Below are positions 37,121 to 49,256 of a DNA stretch of 64,000 bases, piece by piece (position 1 is the first letter of the stretch; the number at the start of each line of letters is the position of its first letter). A program made the translations under genes and the position numbers. This DNA is from Dillenia suffruticosa (Eukaryota > Streptophyta > Magnoliopsida > Dilleniales > Dilleniaceae), in contig JAVTVX010000019.1 in NCBI GenBank assembly GCA_033439265.1, positions 5,773,501 to 5,837,500 on the forward strand, given 5' to 3'. The notes under the pieces were generated by a model. It searched no databases and had not been told where the DNA came from. It worked only from the letters and a program-made list of their open reading frames with translations.

Positions 37121-37800
37121 CATCAAAAAAATATCCTTGGAAGTTTCTTTGTAAAGAATAGTTTCCAAGATGGGACGATCAATCATCTGAATTTTTTTTT
37201 TTTTTTTGCCTTCAGGTCCTTTATCTTTCTAGCTTCGAGCTCTGCCTTTTGCATCTCCGACAATGTTACTTTGGCTACTGGCTTTGCTACTCCAGCTTCA
37301 ATTAACCGTCAATACTCCTTGGACCTTTACGAAGTTCTCCATTAGCATGCACCAATGATCATAGTGACTATCAAAGTGTGGGATGACTGCTCGCACAAAA
37401 TTGGAATCCGTAACCGTTGGGTGAATAAAATAGATGAAAGAATTTTGTTATTGCCTCATGTATAATCATTAATCTGTTTTCACTAATCTGCGGGCTCGAT
37501 ACCATTGTAGGGACAGAACAAAGTAATATAAAGGAGAATAGAGATAGTCTAAGAAAAGAACTTCTTTTTTTATAAAAAAATAAAAAATAAAACTTTGAAA
37601 CTTTTATATAGGCAAATACATAACATAAATGTCACTATAATAAGAGTAACCAATCATAATTTCTGCATAAATCAATTATACCACTAATTTTTTAACATAA
37701 CTTAGTTACTCCACTAATTTCTAGCATTATCCCACTAACTCCTAAATATTATGATAAATAAATAAACTAAATAAATGTGGAGATAACTACTAATTCAACA
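37121..37800 (-). mobile_element. Copia-7: 5-prime fragment of a Copia element
   Basis: A minus-strand LTR (37506-37800, 295 bp, plus-strand edges TGTAGGGACAG and AATTCAACA) is followed inward by a PBS (TGGTATCGAGC, 37494-37504) and the N-terminal part of gag (about 37121-37345). The gag part includes MQKAELEARKIKDLKA-like and DRPILETILYKETSKDI words of the Copia UBN2 domain. The rest of the element is missing. The fragment lies exactly between the two LINE 3-prime copies. It has a few breaks. Confidence 0.75.
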
Positions 37801-37944
37801 CTAGCATCATAAATTATCATCTGTTATTGACAATTTCAGGTTATTGCCTCGGGGATTGCAGAGCTTTCAGATAAAACAAGTTTACCGGCAAGCAAATTCG
37901 TGTTGTTATGCTTGCAAAAATGGGTGTTGGAGATCACTTGTGTC
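37801..37944 (+). mobile_element. LINE 3-prime segment, copy 2, left part
   Basis: It matches 36658-36805 (AGCATCATAAATT, CAGGTTATTGC, GCTTGCAAAAATGG) and encodes the same RNase H stretch. Copia-6 interrupts it at 37945 and it resumes at 42599. Confidence 0.8.
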
Positions 37945-38206
37945 TGTTGGAGATAAATTGAAAGTGAAGAGCCAGATAGCAAAAACAGGAAAATGCTTTC
38001 TTCATTGCATACAATAGTAAAAATGACGCGGCCTATTATATAGGCTTACACTGAGTCAAGCAATACTAAATTTAAGCAACTAAACAAAAAGAGCAGGAAA
38101 CATGATCTACTGAACAAAGATAGTGGGAAACATGGTCTATTAACTGCTGGAATTAAAAAAACTATTACTAACTTTAGTTCCACCAATTTTGGAACACTAC
38201 TCAACA
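37945..38206 (-). repeat. Copia-6 3-prime LTR
   Basis: This 262-bp LTR has plus-strand edges TGTTGGAGATAAATTG and CTACTCAACA. On the minus strand it is preceded by the purine tract GCAAGGGGGAG (about 38207-38217). Confidence 0.9.
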
Positions 38207-38305
38207 CTCCCCCTTGCTTCAAAATTACAAACTCCAAGTTTCTGCCGGAAATAATTATGCTTTGCTTGAGGAAGTGCTTGGTGAGAATATCAGCAACTTG
38301 ATCAC

Positions 38306-41300
38306 TTATACTGCAAAACTACGAATAAAATGATAATGGATATCAATATATTTTGTTCTACTGTGAAATACTGGATTCTTAGTCATTGCAATAGTTGCTT
38401 TGTTATCGCAAAATATTTTTGTTGATCCCTCCTGCGCACAATGAACATCAGCTAGTAACCTTCGTAACCATATAGCTTGACAGGTTGCAGACGTTACAGC
38501 AACATACTCTGCCTCTATTGATGATAATGCAACGATATCCTGCTTCTTTGAACTCCAAGTAATTGCTCCAGATCCCAAGCTGAAAATATTACCAGATGTG
38601 CTTCTTCTATCATCAATACATCCTGCCCAATCACTGTCACTATACCCAACCAAGCTGAAATTTGCTTCTTTGCAATACCATATTCTGAAATCAACAGTCC
38701 CGGCAATATAACGTAGTACCATTTTCATTGCTCTAAGATGCTTCTTGGTGGGACAATGCATGTACCTAGACAACACACTTACAAAAAACATAATATCCAA
38801 ACAAATATGTGTTAGATAATTCAGGCCACTAATCAAGCTTCTGTGAAAACTTGGGTCAATTGCATCTGCGCCATCTTCAAGCTGCAGTTTTTCATTTACA
38901 TTCATAGGTGTTGAAGCAACCTTACAATTGTGCATCCCAAACTTGAGCAAAAGATCTTTTGTATACTTTTTTTTATGAAGAAAAATTCCATCTTCCTCCT
39001 GTTTCACTTCAAGTTCAAGAAAGTATTGCAATCTACCCAAGTCTTACATTTCAAACTCATTTTGCATACATGATTTAAATTTAGCAACCAAAATTTCAGA
39101 GGACCCCATGTAAATCATATCATCATCATAAATGCAAACCACTAGAAAATCTCCCCCTTCATGCTTGTTTATATATAGTGTGGGCTTACTTTCACTTTTT
39201 TCAAACCTGTTTTTTAGAAAGTATAAGTGAATCCTTTTGTACCATGCTCACAATGCTTGTTTGAGCCCATAAAGGGCTTTGTTGAGTTTATAAACTTTGT
39301 TCTCATTATCACTAACAACAAAACCCTCAGGTTGAGATACATAGACCTCCTCTTCTAACTCTCCATTTAAAAATGTAGACTTTATATCAAATTGATGAAC
39401 CGAAAAACTTAATTTTGTAGCAAGAACTAAAAGGATTCTTATCGTTTCAAAATGAGCAACCGGTGAGAATGTTTCATCAAAGTCAATACCTTGATGTTGT
39501 GCATACCCCTTTGCCACGAGCCTTGCTTTATACTTCTGTATACTCCTGTCAGCATGATATTTCAGCCGTATACCCACTTGAGACCAATAGCTATCTTGCC
39601 GTCTGGTAGATCAACCAATTCTCATGTCTTATTGTGTTCGATTGCTCTCATTTCTTCAATCATTGCATCTTGCCATTCTTCCACTTTAACTGCTTCCTAA
39701 AAACAAGTGGGTTTTGTCACATAAAAAGCAAATGAGCATGATTCATAAATCTCCTACAATAATCTGAATTTTCTTGGTGGTGTCTCGTTGGAGGAGCTTG
39801 ATGATGTTGAACTCAATGGTGAGGCATTGTTTCTTCTGGAGGTGTCATTAGTTGCCACTGTTGGAGAAGATCTTGCTGAAGAAGAGGAGCTTGCAGCATT
39901 GATTGAGTTCATTAGTGTAGAGTCTGCTGCTACAAGTTCTTGAACTGCAACTTCATCTTGTTTTAACTGGATTTTGGGACCATTCTTCACAAAAGTGAAG
40001 TCCTAACTTGCATCTTCACTAAACACAACATTCCTACTAATCAATACTTTGCCACTCACAGAATTATATAACTTGTAAGCTTTGGATTGAGTACCATACC
40101 CAACAAGGATACACTTTTTAGATTTTCCATCGAACTTACGACGTGGCTGTTGATTTACCAAAGCATAAGCTATACATCCAAAAATTCGTAAGTGACTTAC
40201 CCTAGGCTTGTTACCTTTCCATGCTTCATATGACGTTTGATTATACACTGCCTTTGTGGGTGAAATATTCAGCAAGTACACAGTTGTAGCAACAACTTCA
40301 GCCCAGAATTGCTTTGGAACACCTCTTTCTCTCATCATACTTCTGCCCCTTTCAACAATAGTGCGATTCTTTCGTTCCGCAATACCATTTTGCTATGGTG
40401 TATAAGGTGCTGTGAGCTCTTTGTTAATGCCATTCTCCTCACGGAAAGCGTTGAACTCTACTAACATAAACTCACCACCTCTATCCGTTCGAAGAGTCTT
40501 GATCTGACAGCCACTTTGCTTCTCTACAAAAACCTTAAATTTCTCGAAGTTATCAAATGTTTCTGATTTAAATTTCAAGAAATATACCCAACTCATATGA
40601 CTATAATCATCAATGAATAGCAAGAAATATCGACTACCTCCTAAAGACTTAATGCTCATGGGACCACACAAATAAACTTGTACTAACTCAAGACAAGTAG
40701 ATGCTCTCCAAGCCTTTCCTACGGGAAATGATAGTCTACTTTGTTTTCCATACACATATCCTTCATAAAAATCAAAAGTATCAATTTTAGGCAAACCAAC
40801 CACCATATCTTTATTGCCTAACAATTGTAACCCTTTAATATTCAAATGACCATAACACAATTGTCACACATTGGCTTCTCTGCTTTCTTTAGCAACCAAT
40901 ACACTACTCTCACAGCTAATTGACATATCAAGTGGAAACATCCTATTTGAGGTCATTTGAACATCAACAACTTTTTGACCCAATTTTTTATCATGAATGC
41001 TATAAGAATTATTATCAAATATGACAGAATATTCACAACCCATCAATTGTCTGACACTTAACAAATTATGAGCTAGGTAAGAAGCATACTGTAGACCATG
41101 GAGAAGGTTTAAATTACTATATGAAGTTTTGATGGCAACTGTACCTCTACCTTCAACTTTCATTGACTTGTCATTTCCAAGCCGAACTTTTGATTTTTGT
41201 GATTCATCAAACTCCTAGAACAATGACTTTGTGCCAGATATGTGGTTAGAGCATCCACTATCAATAAACCAAACATCATTTAGTGTAGCATCTACAGAAG

Positions 41301-42200
41301 AGTGAACAATAAACAAGTTACTCTCCTCTTGCAATTTCTCGTAAAGTTGACATGCTTTTGTTCTTCCTTCTATTTACTCCAACAGTTAGCTTCCTTGTGC
41401 CCATATTTTTTGCAGTAGCGGCACTGGATAGTGCTCTTGAATTGCTATTGTTCACCAATAAATTGACCTCGTCCTCTTCTATGGCTGCGACCTCGACCAC
41501 GATAACCACATCTTCCATGTCCTCGACCTCCTGTATTTTCTGACTTTCCCTTAAAAGAAGACTCCCCCTTTACTTGAAAGGCCTTCTCCTCAAGCATTTC
41601 AGATGATCTGTTAAGTCTATCTTTATGAGCTAGCAAAGAACTCATTAATTCATCAAAGGAATAAGTAGATAAATCCTTTGATTTTTCAATTGCAACAACA
41701 ACATGTGATTAAATTTTGAAGTTAAACTTCTCATAACGTTACCCACAATAGTTTGATTGCTTATACTATCACCCTACGACTTCATGTGATTTACTATTCC
41801 GGACACTCTAGACATATAATCTTGCACAAATTCTTTCTCAATCATAGATAGAGTTTCGAAATTACGACGAAGGGTTTGTAATTTGACAGCAATTACCTTC
41901 TTGTCGCGCAAATATTCTTTCTTTAGAATCTCCCATGCCTGTTTGGAGGTGTTAGCTGCTCCAATTCTTGGGAAAATCTCATCATCAAGTGCCTACTGAA
42001 TTAAGAACAAGGCTTTCACATCCTTTTTATGGTTTTCCCGCAATCGTGCATCAGGTTGTTTTTCTGACTCTTCAAACCCATTTTCAATGAGATCCCACAG
42101 TTCTTGAGACTTGAATAAAGTCTTCATTTTGAGACTCCAAAATGATAATTTTGCCCCTTAGGGGTTGCAAGTTTGGGTTACCAACATTTGCTGCCATAGT
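38306..42200 (-). pseudogene. Copia-6 gag-pol remnant
   Basis: On the minus strand, gag starts near 42200 (MAANVGNPNL) and runs to about 41440, with an Arg/Gly-rich end. A pre-integrase/protease segment lies at about 41270-40860 and integrase at about 40860-40000 (CYGHLNIKGLQLLGNKDMVV, LRTDRGGEFMLVEFN, FIDDYSHMSWVYF). RT spans about 39577-38900 ([35 protein letters not shown]), and RNase H about 38720-38310 (GYSDSDWAGCIDDRRSTSG, ALSSIEAEYVAV, FCDNKATIAMTKNPVFHSRT). It is a fossil with several breaks. Confidence 0.92.
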
Positions 42201-42319
42201 CAAGCAACCTCTCTCTTTCTCTCCTTTCTAATTTCCCCTTTTTTGTTTTGACCGGTTTGTAACCTAACCTGGATGAAAGAAGAAAAAATCACTGCCCTGT
42301 GTTTCCTCTCTCTCACAAT

Positions 42320-42331
42320 GCTCTAATACCA
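42320..42331 (-). other. Copia-6 primer-binding site
   Basis: On the minus strand it reads TGGTATTAGAGC, one base from the standard initiator Met tRNA PBS, and lies beside the 5-prime LTR. Confidence 0.85.
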
Positions 42332-42337
42332 AAAAAT

Positions 42338-42598
42338 TGTTGGAGATAAATTGAAAGTGAAGAGCCATATAGCAAAAGGGGAAAATGCTGTCATCATTGC
42401 ATACAATAATAAAAATGACTGGGCTTATTATATAGGCTTACACGGAGCAAAACAACACTAAAATTAAGCATCTAAACCAAGGGAGTGGGAAACATGGTCT
42501 ATTGAACAAAAATAGTGGGAAACATGGTCTATTAATTGCTGGAATTAAAAAAACTGCCGCTAACTTTAGTTCCACCAATTTTGGAGCACAACTCAATA
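42338..42598 (-). repeat. Copia-6 5-prime LTR
   Basis: This 261-bp LTR starts TGTTGGAGATAAATTG on the plus strand and ends ACAACTCAATA. It pairs with 37945-38206. Confidence 0.9.
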
Positions 42599-42721
42599 GT
42601 GTTTTGTATTCAAGCCCTGCAAACAAAGTGGCCCTTTGCACCATTTTGATTGTAATCGTGTGGTACTCCATCGGATTGTAACCACTTTTCCCTGTATGAT
42701 AGATATTCCCTTTTGGGGAGC

Positions 42722-42756
<35 letters not shown>

Positions 42757-42950
42757 TGCAGGAAGAACAAGAAGAAGCAAAAAAGGAAAAGCTAATTTGC
42801 CATCAAGTGAACTAAACTCTTTTAGTTAAACATTTCATGAACAATCCTTCTCTTATGACAGACGAGTCGTTCTTAATTTCTTATCATGAACATGGTTGTA
42901 AAATCGCAAAAGACTAATTAAATTTATGCAACCATCTAATGCTTCATGTT
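42599..42950 (+). mobile_element. LINE 3-prime segment, copy 2, right part
   Basis: It continues copy 2 after Copia-6: TGTATTCAAGCCCT, CATCGGATTGTAACC, a (GA)n tract at 42723-42752, then GGTTGCAGGAAGAACAAG, all matching 36810-37110. The minus-strand open frame across it is chance. Confidence 0.8.
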
Positions 42951-43147
42951 CTTTGGTGAATAGCTGAAATTTATTAGTGTCGAGAATTGACGTGCGCAGA
43001 GAACTAATCAGTCAGCGCTAGGCTAAGAGCACTTAAACAACACACGCAAATAAAAAAACTTACATAAATATTGTCGGCAGACCACTGGATAATCTCGACT
43101 ACGTCGTCAATCTTTGGTTTTCTTAAACCCAATCATACAATATGAAA

Positions 43148-43370
43148 TCAAGGATAAACCTCTATAAGTGACCTTAAACTAAACATTGGCCTTATCTCAA
43201 ATCGAGTAAAGACAAAGCCAAAGCCAGCAGCTAAGAAAAGCTTTTCCCATTCCTTTTCATCAACACATCAAAAAAGAGTTTGGTTTGATTAATTGGTTGC
43301 TTACTTCATTGTCTCTCCATCACAATCCCTATAATAATAAGCTCCCCTCTCTCATTTGTACTTTCAATTG
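43148..43370 (-). pseudogene. OMT-B exon 2 pseudogene fragment
   Basis: It aligns with exon 2 of OMT-C (49257-49562): the stop-proximal sequence, the AAAAGCTT(C/T)TCCCATTCC block and the ATAATAATAAGCT block all match. About the first 60 bases of the exon, which hold the catalytic histidine (HDW motif), are missing to the right of 43370. Indels disrupt the rest. It belongs with the exon 1 remnant at 44622-45275, about 1.25 kb away, as in OMT-C. Confidence 0.85.
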
Positions 43371-44621
43371 CTTTGAGAAAAAGGAAAAAATCTAAGTGGG
43401 CCTTATCGCGTAAGGCCTTGGATTTGTAGGGTGGGAGGTTAGGCAATAATTTTACTTCAATTATATAAAACAAATATTATTTAAAATTTAGAAGTTGGGT
43501 TGGGTCCTTTTTCGCTTTAATAGTTTAAAAAGATTCAGGAGTACCGGAAGGGTCAAAATTAATCAAACCCGGAAATGCTTCATAGGCCCAAATATTTATC
43601 TGCTTATGCTTGTATCTTTAGAGCCACGCTGAAAAGGACCTCAGTGTTGGGTACAGTTTGGCCACCCCTGGATGGGACCTTTTGGAAAAATTTGGACTTT
43701 TCATTAAAGTAAAAAATATTTTAATAAGAAATTTAAGATTTTATAAATAAAAATCAAACACCTAAAATTAATACTACATTAATAATTTTTATCACAAAAT
43801 CATCTATTTTCTACTAAGTCCACCTATGATGGACTGAAATTTCTTAAAACCAACGATTTCTTGTTTTCAAAATGTTTTACAAATATTTCAATACGTTAAA
43901 TTAATTAATATTTATATATTTAAATATTTTTTATATTTAAATATTTTTCATATTTAATGAATTATTTATTTATTTAATGATAATTATAATTGTTATGTTT
44001 TTTATCTTTTGATTTATAATTATATATTTAATCATTTTATATTTTTATTATAAAATATGGTTATTCTATTATTTATAAAAAAATAATTAATATATTTACA
44101 TAAAAATGCTTATATTTTTAGTATTTATGCATAGGTTTGTTCTCGTTTCTGCTTACTGTATTTTTACAAATATAATTTTCCTGTATCATTTTGTATCAAT
44201 TTTCGTTTCGGTGTAACGTAGGAATCTACTTTTAACTTTCTCAAAAAGCCGCAAGAAATCCTGGTTAAACCATGTACTCAGTTACTATATAATATATAAT
44301 GGCCAAAAATCCTCATTACCCAACTAATTTCTACTTCCAACTTTACACAATCTGTTTTTATTAGTTGTATATATAAAATATTTTCGTTATATAAAAGATA
44401 TGCAAGAACAAAAATAATTGTGTGCTATATACATCGTTCATAGTCATTTCGACATTGATGAATTTCGATTTCTATAAATATCTAATGGATGCAAAAAGTT
44501 GTTATACTTTGTATATTTAAGTTTCTCGTAGTTAAAGGATTATCAATTCTAAGTTGTGAGAGAGATAGATCACCAAAGAATAAAAAATTATTCAACGGCA
44601 AGATTAGGTTCAAGGAGGTAC
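43371..44621 (-). other. OMT-B intron remnant
   Basis: No gene. The donor-proximal part (about 44270-44620) matches the OMT-C intron at 50290-50707 (GTGTGCTATATACAT, GAAAGGATTATCAA-like words). The distal part is AT-rich with no recognised feature. Confidence 0.65.
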
Positions 44622-45275
44622 ATTTGGCACAATAGCATTTGCAAGGCGTCTGAACTCAAACATGCAATACCAGCAAAGTCCAAGTTCTTAGTCCCATGAA
44701 AGTCACAAGCCAGATTAGGATCGGTGCACTTGATTTGAGCGATGGCCCTGGCAATAGCTCTTGCCCCAACTTCACACCTTAAAACATGTCCTTACGCTTC
44801 AACAAAAATGCTGCTAACGCGAGTCAGCCTCCATGGCTTCATGGGGAGTACTTACAAGAGTTGGTACATTGGCAATATGGTCAGTGCCATAGTGGCTTCC
44901 TATGTCTTGTTTGAACGGGATCTGGCCATCATTGGAAAACCAAGTGCTCAATGCATGCCATGAACTTGTTAAGGCTGGATCAAGGTCTAGAGGTGTTGAA
45001 GGATATGCTGTTGTTGAGTTGTTCTTTAAGAGAAGCTTGGATGCATTTGTGAGCGCGCATATAATGTTTCTTCTTTTATCTTTTCTTAGCTAAGAAGCCT
45101 GAGTTGATCAAAACTCAGCATGAGACGAGGAATGCGATGACCTTTTGTTGGATGGATGCTCAGTGCTTTAACAAGTTCATTGTGGATCATGGGTTTGCCG
45201 TGGTTGTGAATTGTGTCTGGTTTTCATAACTGAATAGCACATTTAAGTGCCCTTGAGTTTACGAAGCTAAATGTT
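44622..45275 (-). pseudogene. OMT-B exon 1 pseudogene
   Basis: This minus-strand remnant is colinear with OMT-C exon 1 from about residue 26 to the exon end. Visible pieces include the SMVLKCAIQ-equivalent end near 45260, the ACCAAGTGCTCAATGCATG block near 44940, and the exon end with a retained GT donor at 44621-44620, where the last codon is AAT rather than AAG. The first 25 or so codons are gone, since homology stops near 45275. Frameshifts and a sizeable loss around the SAM-binding motif (44710-44800) destroy the reading frame. Plus-strand frames at 44742-45093 are antisense. Confidence 0.87.
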
Positions 45276-45767
45276 TAGCAGCATGCTATCAAACATTTTA
45301 ACTTGGATCATCCGAATTCCAATAACTTACGTGGAGTATTATTTTCCTTAAGAACCTTCGACATTGTTCATAGGTTGAGAACAAAATTCCTATTAGGGCA
45401 CATGGAACAAACAAGATAAATCTAAAACCCAATCCTCAGACTTAATTGACATCTGAAATCCATAAAAGTTCTACTTTTAAAGAATCCTTCTTAATGTGAC
45501 TAACCTCTTTTTTTTTTTCAGTAATTACAAGTTTTATGTTTATTTCTGTATTTTTATCTATCTTTTATGTTACAACAAAAACTTTTCTAAGCCTCTCCTT
45601 TTTAAAACAAGTCGTGTGTGGGCTTCAGAAACTGCTATTAAGAACTTGCCAATCTTCTCTTTCAAGAATAATCTCATAAAAGTCATCCATGGTTGAGATA
45701 TCTAGGCTATACAATAAAGTATCTCTAAAATTCATACGGCGGAGGTAATGAACAAACTAGGATTAAC
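45276..45767 (-). pseudogene. Copia-8 gag remnant, part downstream of the solo LTR
   Basis: Reading leftward from 45767, the minus strand gives LILVCSLPPPYEF, then words of the SLPPSYE-type Copia gag block such as the LKPTHDLF/KGEA region near 45600. It resumes on the other side of the gypsy solo LTR at 48492. It is broken in several places. The left limit against OMT-B is uncertain. Confidence 0.65.
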
Positions 45768-48486
45768 TGTAGCACCGTGGAACAAGAGAGAGTAAAAAAA
45801 AAAAAGAGGGAAAGTCTCTGATTTAACTTTCCCAACTTTCCCAATTTCCCCCACTGTTCACCCGAACCAAACCCATCTCCCTTTCTCTCATTCTCTGTCT
45901 CGTCTCTCATTCTCACCCTCTCTTCACCCAAATTTCTTAAGTCTCTCATCTCGACTCCTCTCATTTTCGGCCGGCCTCTGCATCAATCGCCCCTTTCTAC
46001 TGTCCACCTTGGGTTGCCAGAGACGTCGATGGTGATTTGACTAACGATACCCAAGTTGCGATCTCTCTCTCGTTTGCTCATCTTGCTTCTTGGGCCGCCT
46101 ACGAGCTTTCGTCTTCGCCCAGGCTTGAGAGCTAGTGCTGCTGTTATCCTTCCTTGGATGTGAGTATTCTCTCTCTCTCCCTCCCCGTAACTGTAACCTA
46201 GGTTTTCTGATCTCTGTCTCCTTCACTTGCTACTCGATTTTGTTCTTTGTCTCCTCTTCTCTCTCTTTTCCTTTATAATTTATGTTCTTTGCTTTGCCAC
46301 AATCATTGAGGTTTTAATGAAATTGGTGTATTATGACAAGATATTTGTTCCCATTGGTATGATATGGGTCTTTCATGGTTTCCGAAAGAACACATAGCTG
46401 GGGTAGGAATTTGATCATTAAATTGAACTAAGCTTATGAATGGATGTTGCACTACAGTACAATATAGAGATTCAAATGTATAATCTTTGGTGGACTATTG
46501 CTTAGTATGTAAATATAGTTGTTTGTGCACCTTAATAATCAATTAGAAATAGTGAGAAGTATGGAGCAATATTCTGAATCCATAAGCTGAACTTGTATAT
46601 GTGGTAGAATGTTAAATTAAGCACAAAACCCTTGAATTTCTTGAACAATGGACAGCTTGTGCATACTGTGATCTTACCCTCAGAACTCCTTCTGCATATA
46701 GGCAATTCAAATGTGGTTTTGTTCTCATGAAATTAGACTCTTAGAGTTTTAAAATAAGATATGATTCGTTGAAATCAGATAAAAATTGAATTTGTTATAA
46801 TTTTTTAAAGAATTTTTGTGGTGCTGTCCTACCCCTGTTTTGTCCATGTTTTGACTATTTGTTTCCCCTCAACTTTGAGATACCTTCTAGACTGAATTAG
46901 TCTAAGCTCTAATCATAAAAACTGTAGATCTATGTCTTATCTTTAATTTGATATAAAAATCATGTGATTTGGATGTGTATAGTGAAAGTTATAGGCATTT
47001 TCCCATGACTGCACAAATAAAAAAATTAGAATTGTGAAAATGTTAAGAAAAAATGATTTCTCTAGTGTTGGTATATGATTTAATGATTTATTTATGACCG
47101 ATAAATTAGGTTAAGGTCTTGGAAGAGCAGAAAGAGGGATAGTTCTCATTTAGTAGGAAAATTTGGGAGTGATTACCCTTTCAAAAGATGAGTGGATGAT
47201 TCATTGTAATTTTAAATGAGTAAATGATTTAAAATTCTTTATAAATGATTTTGAATGATTTTTACATGATTTATATGAATTGTTTTGTGATAGTGGGATA
47301 TCCGAAATGAGAATTTAAATTGCAAATGTATCCATTGAGTTTATAAATGAATGTGTGCCATATATTATGAAATATTTGAATTATGAATGTTATGGTACAA
47401 TTTAGAAATTGTTTTGTTGAAATTTTGGCACATGAATTGTGAATTGGATATTTGCGAATGAAATGGTGCATGAGATTAATGGCTATAGTCATTCCCCCAC
47501 GGAATGACCCGACATGATGACGTGGTTGAGAATTGGATTAGATTAGTGCTGTATGTCGAGTTATATCTGGATGTATCCCAGTGAGTTACGATTCAACGCC
47601 AAGGAAGGGGATTTTGATATTTTGAAATATATGGAATGAAAACCCCTTGGCGGGATTTCGTCCAGGTTCGGCCAAATGTAGTGCGAGAGTGTGTTCATAA
47701 AAGAACCCCATAATTTTTTAGAAATATGAATTAAATGGATGCACGTTTGTTGAATTATCTTGATTTATTGAAATCATTTTCTTATATATATAATATTGTT
47801 TATGAGTTATGCTTTGACCTCCCCACCTTCACCCCTCATTTATTGTCACAATATCATTGCACTCCACTCATTGAGTATTCCCGATACTCACCCCCTCTCT
47901 CACATTTTTAAGAGAAAGCTTAGTTGGGAGACATCGATTTGGAACCGGTGGAAGACATTATTTTGCTGAAATTATATAGATATTGATGGTGTATGTTTTA
48001 TTTTTGGATTAATGTAGTATAACCCATGGAAGGAAACAATTGTACTATTATTTTGGTTTGAATTTGATTGATACTTGTCTTATCTCTTGGGGTAAGTATT
48101 GATAAAATCCATACTTGGTTATTGTGGAATTTGTTTCATTTTGTTTAAAACTTTACTTTTGAAAAATTTATTATTTTATTGGGACATTTGGAATTTACTT
48201 GTGAATTTTGAGACATATGGAGTTTGAAAAAAATTTATTAATATTTTTTTGATAGGCCGAGATGACCATATGCATGTATTTGATTTTGATTGGTTGGGAT
48301 GATCTCCTGCATGCCTTTTGTGATAAAATGGGTTGGGATGGCTTTTTGTATGCTGTTGAGTTGTTTTTAAAACAGGTTGAATAGGTAGAATGTCTTGCAT
48401 TGTCTCGATTTATGAGGAGATACTGTCTGTATGCCGAGATAATGTGACGGTTATTGCGTACTCGACTCGAAAGTCGGGACGTGACA
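45768..48486 (+). repeat. Complete gypsy solo LTR, family A
   Basis: This 2719-bp LTR starts TGTAGCACCGTGG and ends GTCGGGACGTGACA, flanked by a perfect 5-bp target duplication TTAAC (45763-45767 and 48487-48491). It is the reference copy for the LTR pieces at 1409-3800, 3805-5363, 21650-23290 and 60714-61675. The first 450 bases are rich in pyrimidine runs. There is no gag or pol, so the internal region was presumably lost by recombination between LTRs. It landed inside a Copia gag remnant. Open frames within it are chance. Confidence 0.92.
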
Positions 48487-48491
48487 TTAAC

Positions 48492-48650
48492 CCTAAATCC
48501 TCCTCATCAAATTTGACCTCGAGCCATTCTAAATCAGATACAATTTCCTTAAAAGTCATTAAATGATCTTAAAGAGATGTTCCTTCAACTATTCGGTAAG
48601 AATACAACCACTCCTTGACATGCAATTTGCAAGTGAGGCATGGCTATGCT
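48492..48650 (-). pseudogene. Copia-8 gag remnant, part upstream of the solo LTR
   Basis: The minus strand gives EIVSDLEWLEVKFDEEDLGL, a typical Copia gag (UBN2) stretch. It ends exactly at the target duplication of the solo LTR and continues at 45767 beyond it. Confidence 0.7.
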
Positions 48651-49256
48651 ACAAACTGATGTAAATTAATCTAAGCAAAGGTAAATGCCAAAGAGAATAA
48701 AGTAAATAGAAGACAAACAATTAAAAACACCAAACCAGAAAAACTCCACAATGACGAAAAGAAAATTACAAGAGAAGATCAAAACTCAAAAATTCCAACA
48801 CCGAAGGCTCTCACGAATCTAAGAGACGTATCAAAAATAGCATGAGAATGTGCTGGCTCAGCTGCTCTCCTAAGAGGGCAGCTGCACCTAAAAGTCTACT
48901 AAAAATGCTAAGTGATGCAGGTGCGTTGGCCAAGAGCACCTTGCCGAGCACTGAACAAGAGGGCATGCAATTCCACCTAAGAACATGAAAAATAAAAAAG
49001 AAAAGGAAAAAATAGAATTTAGGGCACAAAACTGCAACATGAACTCAGCACATTTATTAATATAGAAAATTCACGAGCATAAAGATCTCGACAGTCAAAA
49101 TTAGGATCACCCAAGAAAGGAAAAAAGAAAAAACACACACACAATGCAACATAAGTGTTACAGCTAAATTATGAGACTGACCACTGTACTGTCTCTCAAC
49201 CTTGTCAATACATAGATTTTCTTTAACAATATCCAACCCCATCATACAATATGAAA
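48651..49256. other. Spacer 3-prime of OMT-C
   Basis: No gene recognised. The part next to OMT-C (about 49190-49256) is shared with the sequence just past OMT-B exon 2 (43090-43147) and is 3-prime untranslated or flanking sequence. Confidence 0.5.

Larger units (their letters stand above)
37945..42598 (-). mobile_element. Copia-6: full-length but broken Copia element
   Basis: This 4654-bp minus-strand Copia has LTRs of about 260 bp, a PBS, gag, integrase, RT, RNase H and a purine tract. The flanks GTGTC (37940-37944) and GTGTT (42599-42603) form a target duplication with one difference. It is inserted in LINE copy 2. Size and protein style match Copia-1, suggesting the same Ale/Retrofit-type lineage. 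It has roughly eight to ten breaks. The LTRs are about 89% identical by eye, so it is similar in age to Copia-1. Confidence 0.93.

Noticed and set aside
44742-45093. Two overlapping plus-strand frames
   Set aside because: Antisense to OMT-B exon 1 remnants, as at 50801-51025 over OMT-C.
45725-46226. Arg/Glu-rich minus-strand frames at the start of the solo LTR
   Set aside because: They cross the exact LTR boundary at 45768 and come from pyrimidine-rich LTR sequence, so they are not a gene.
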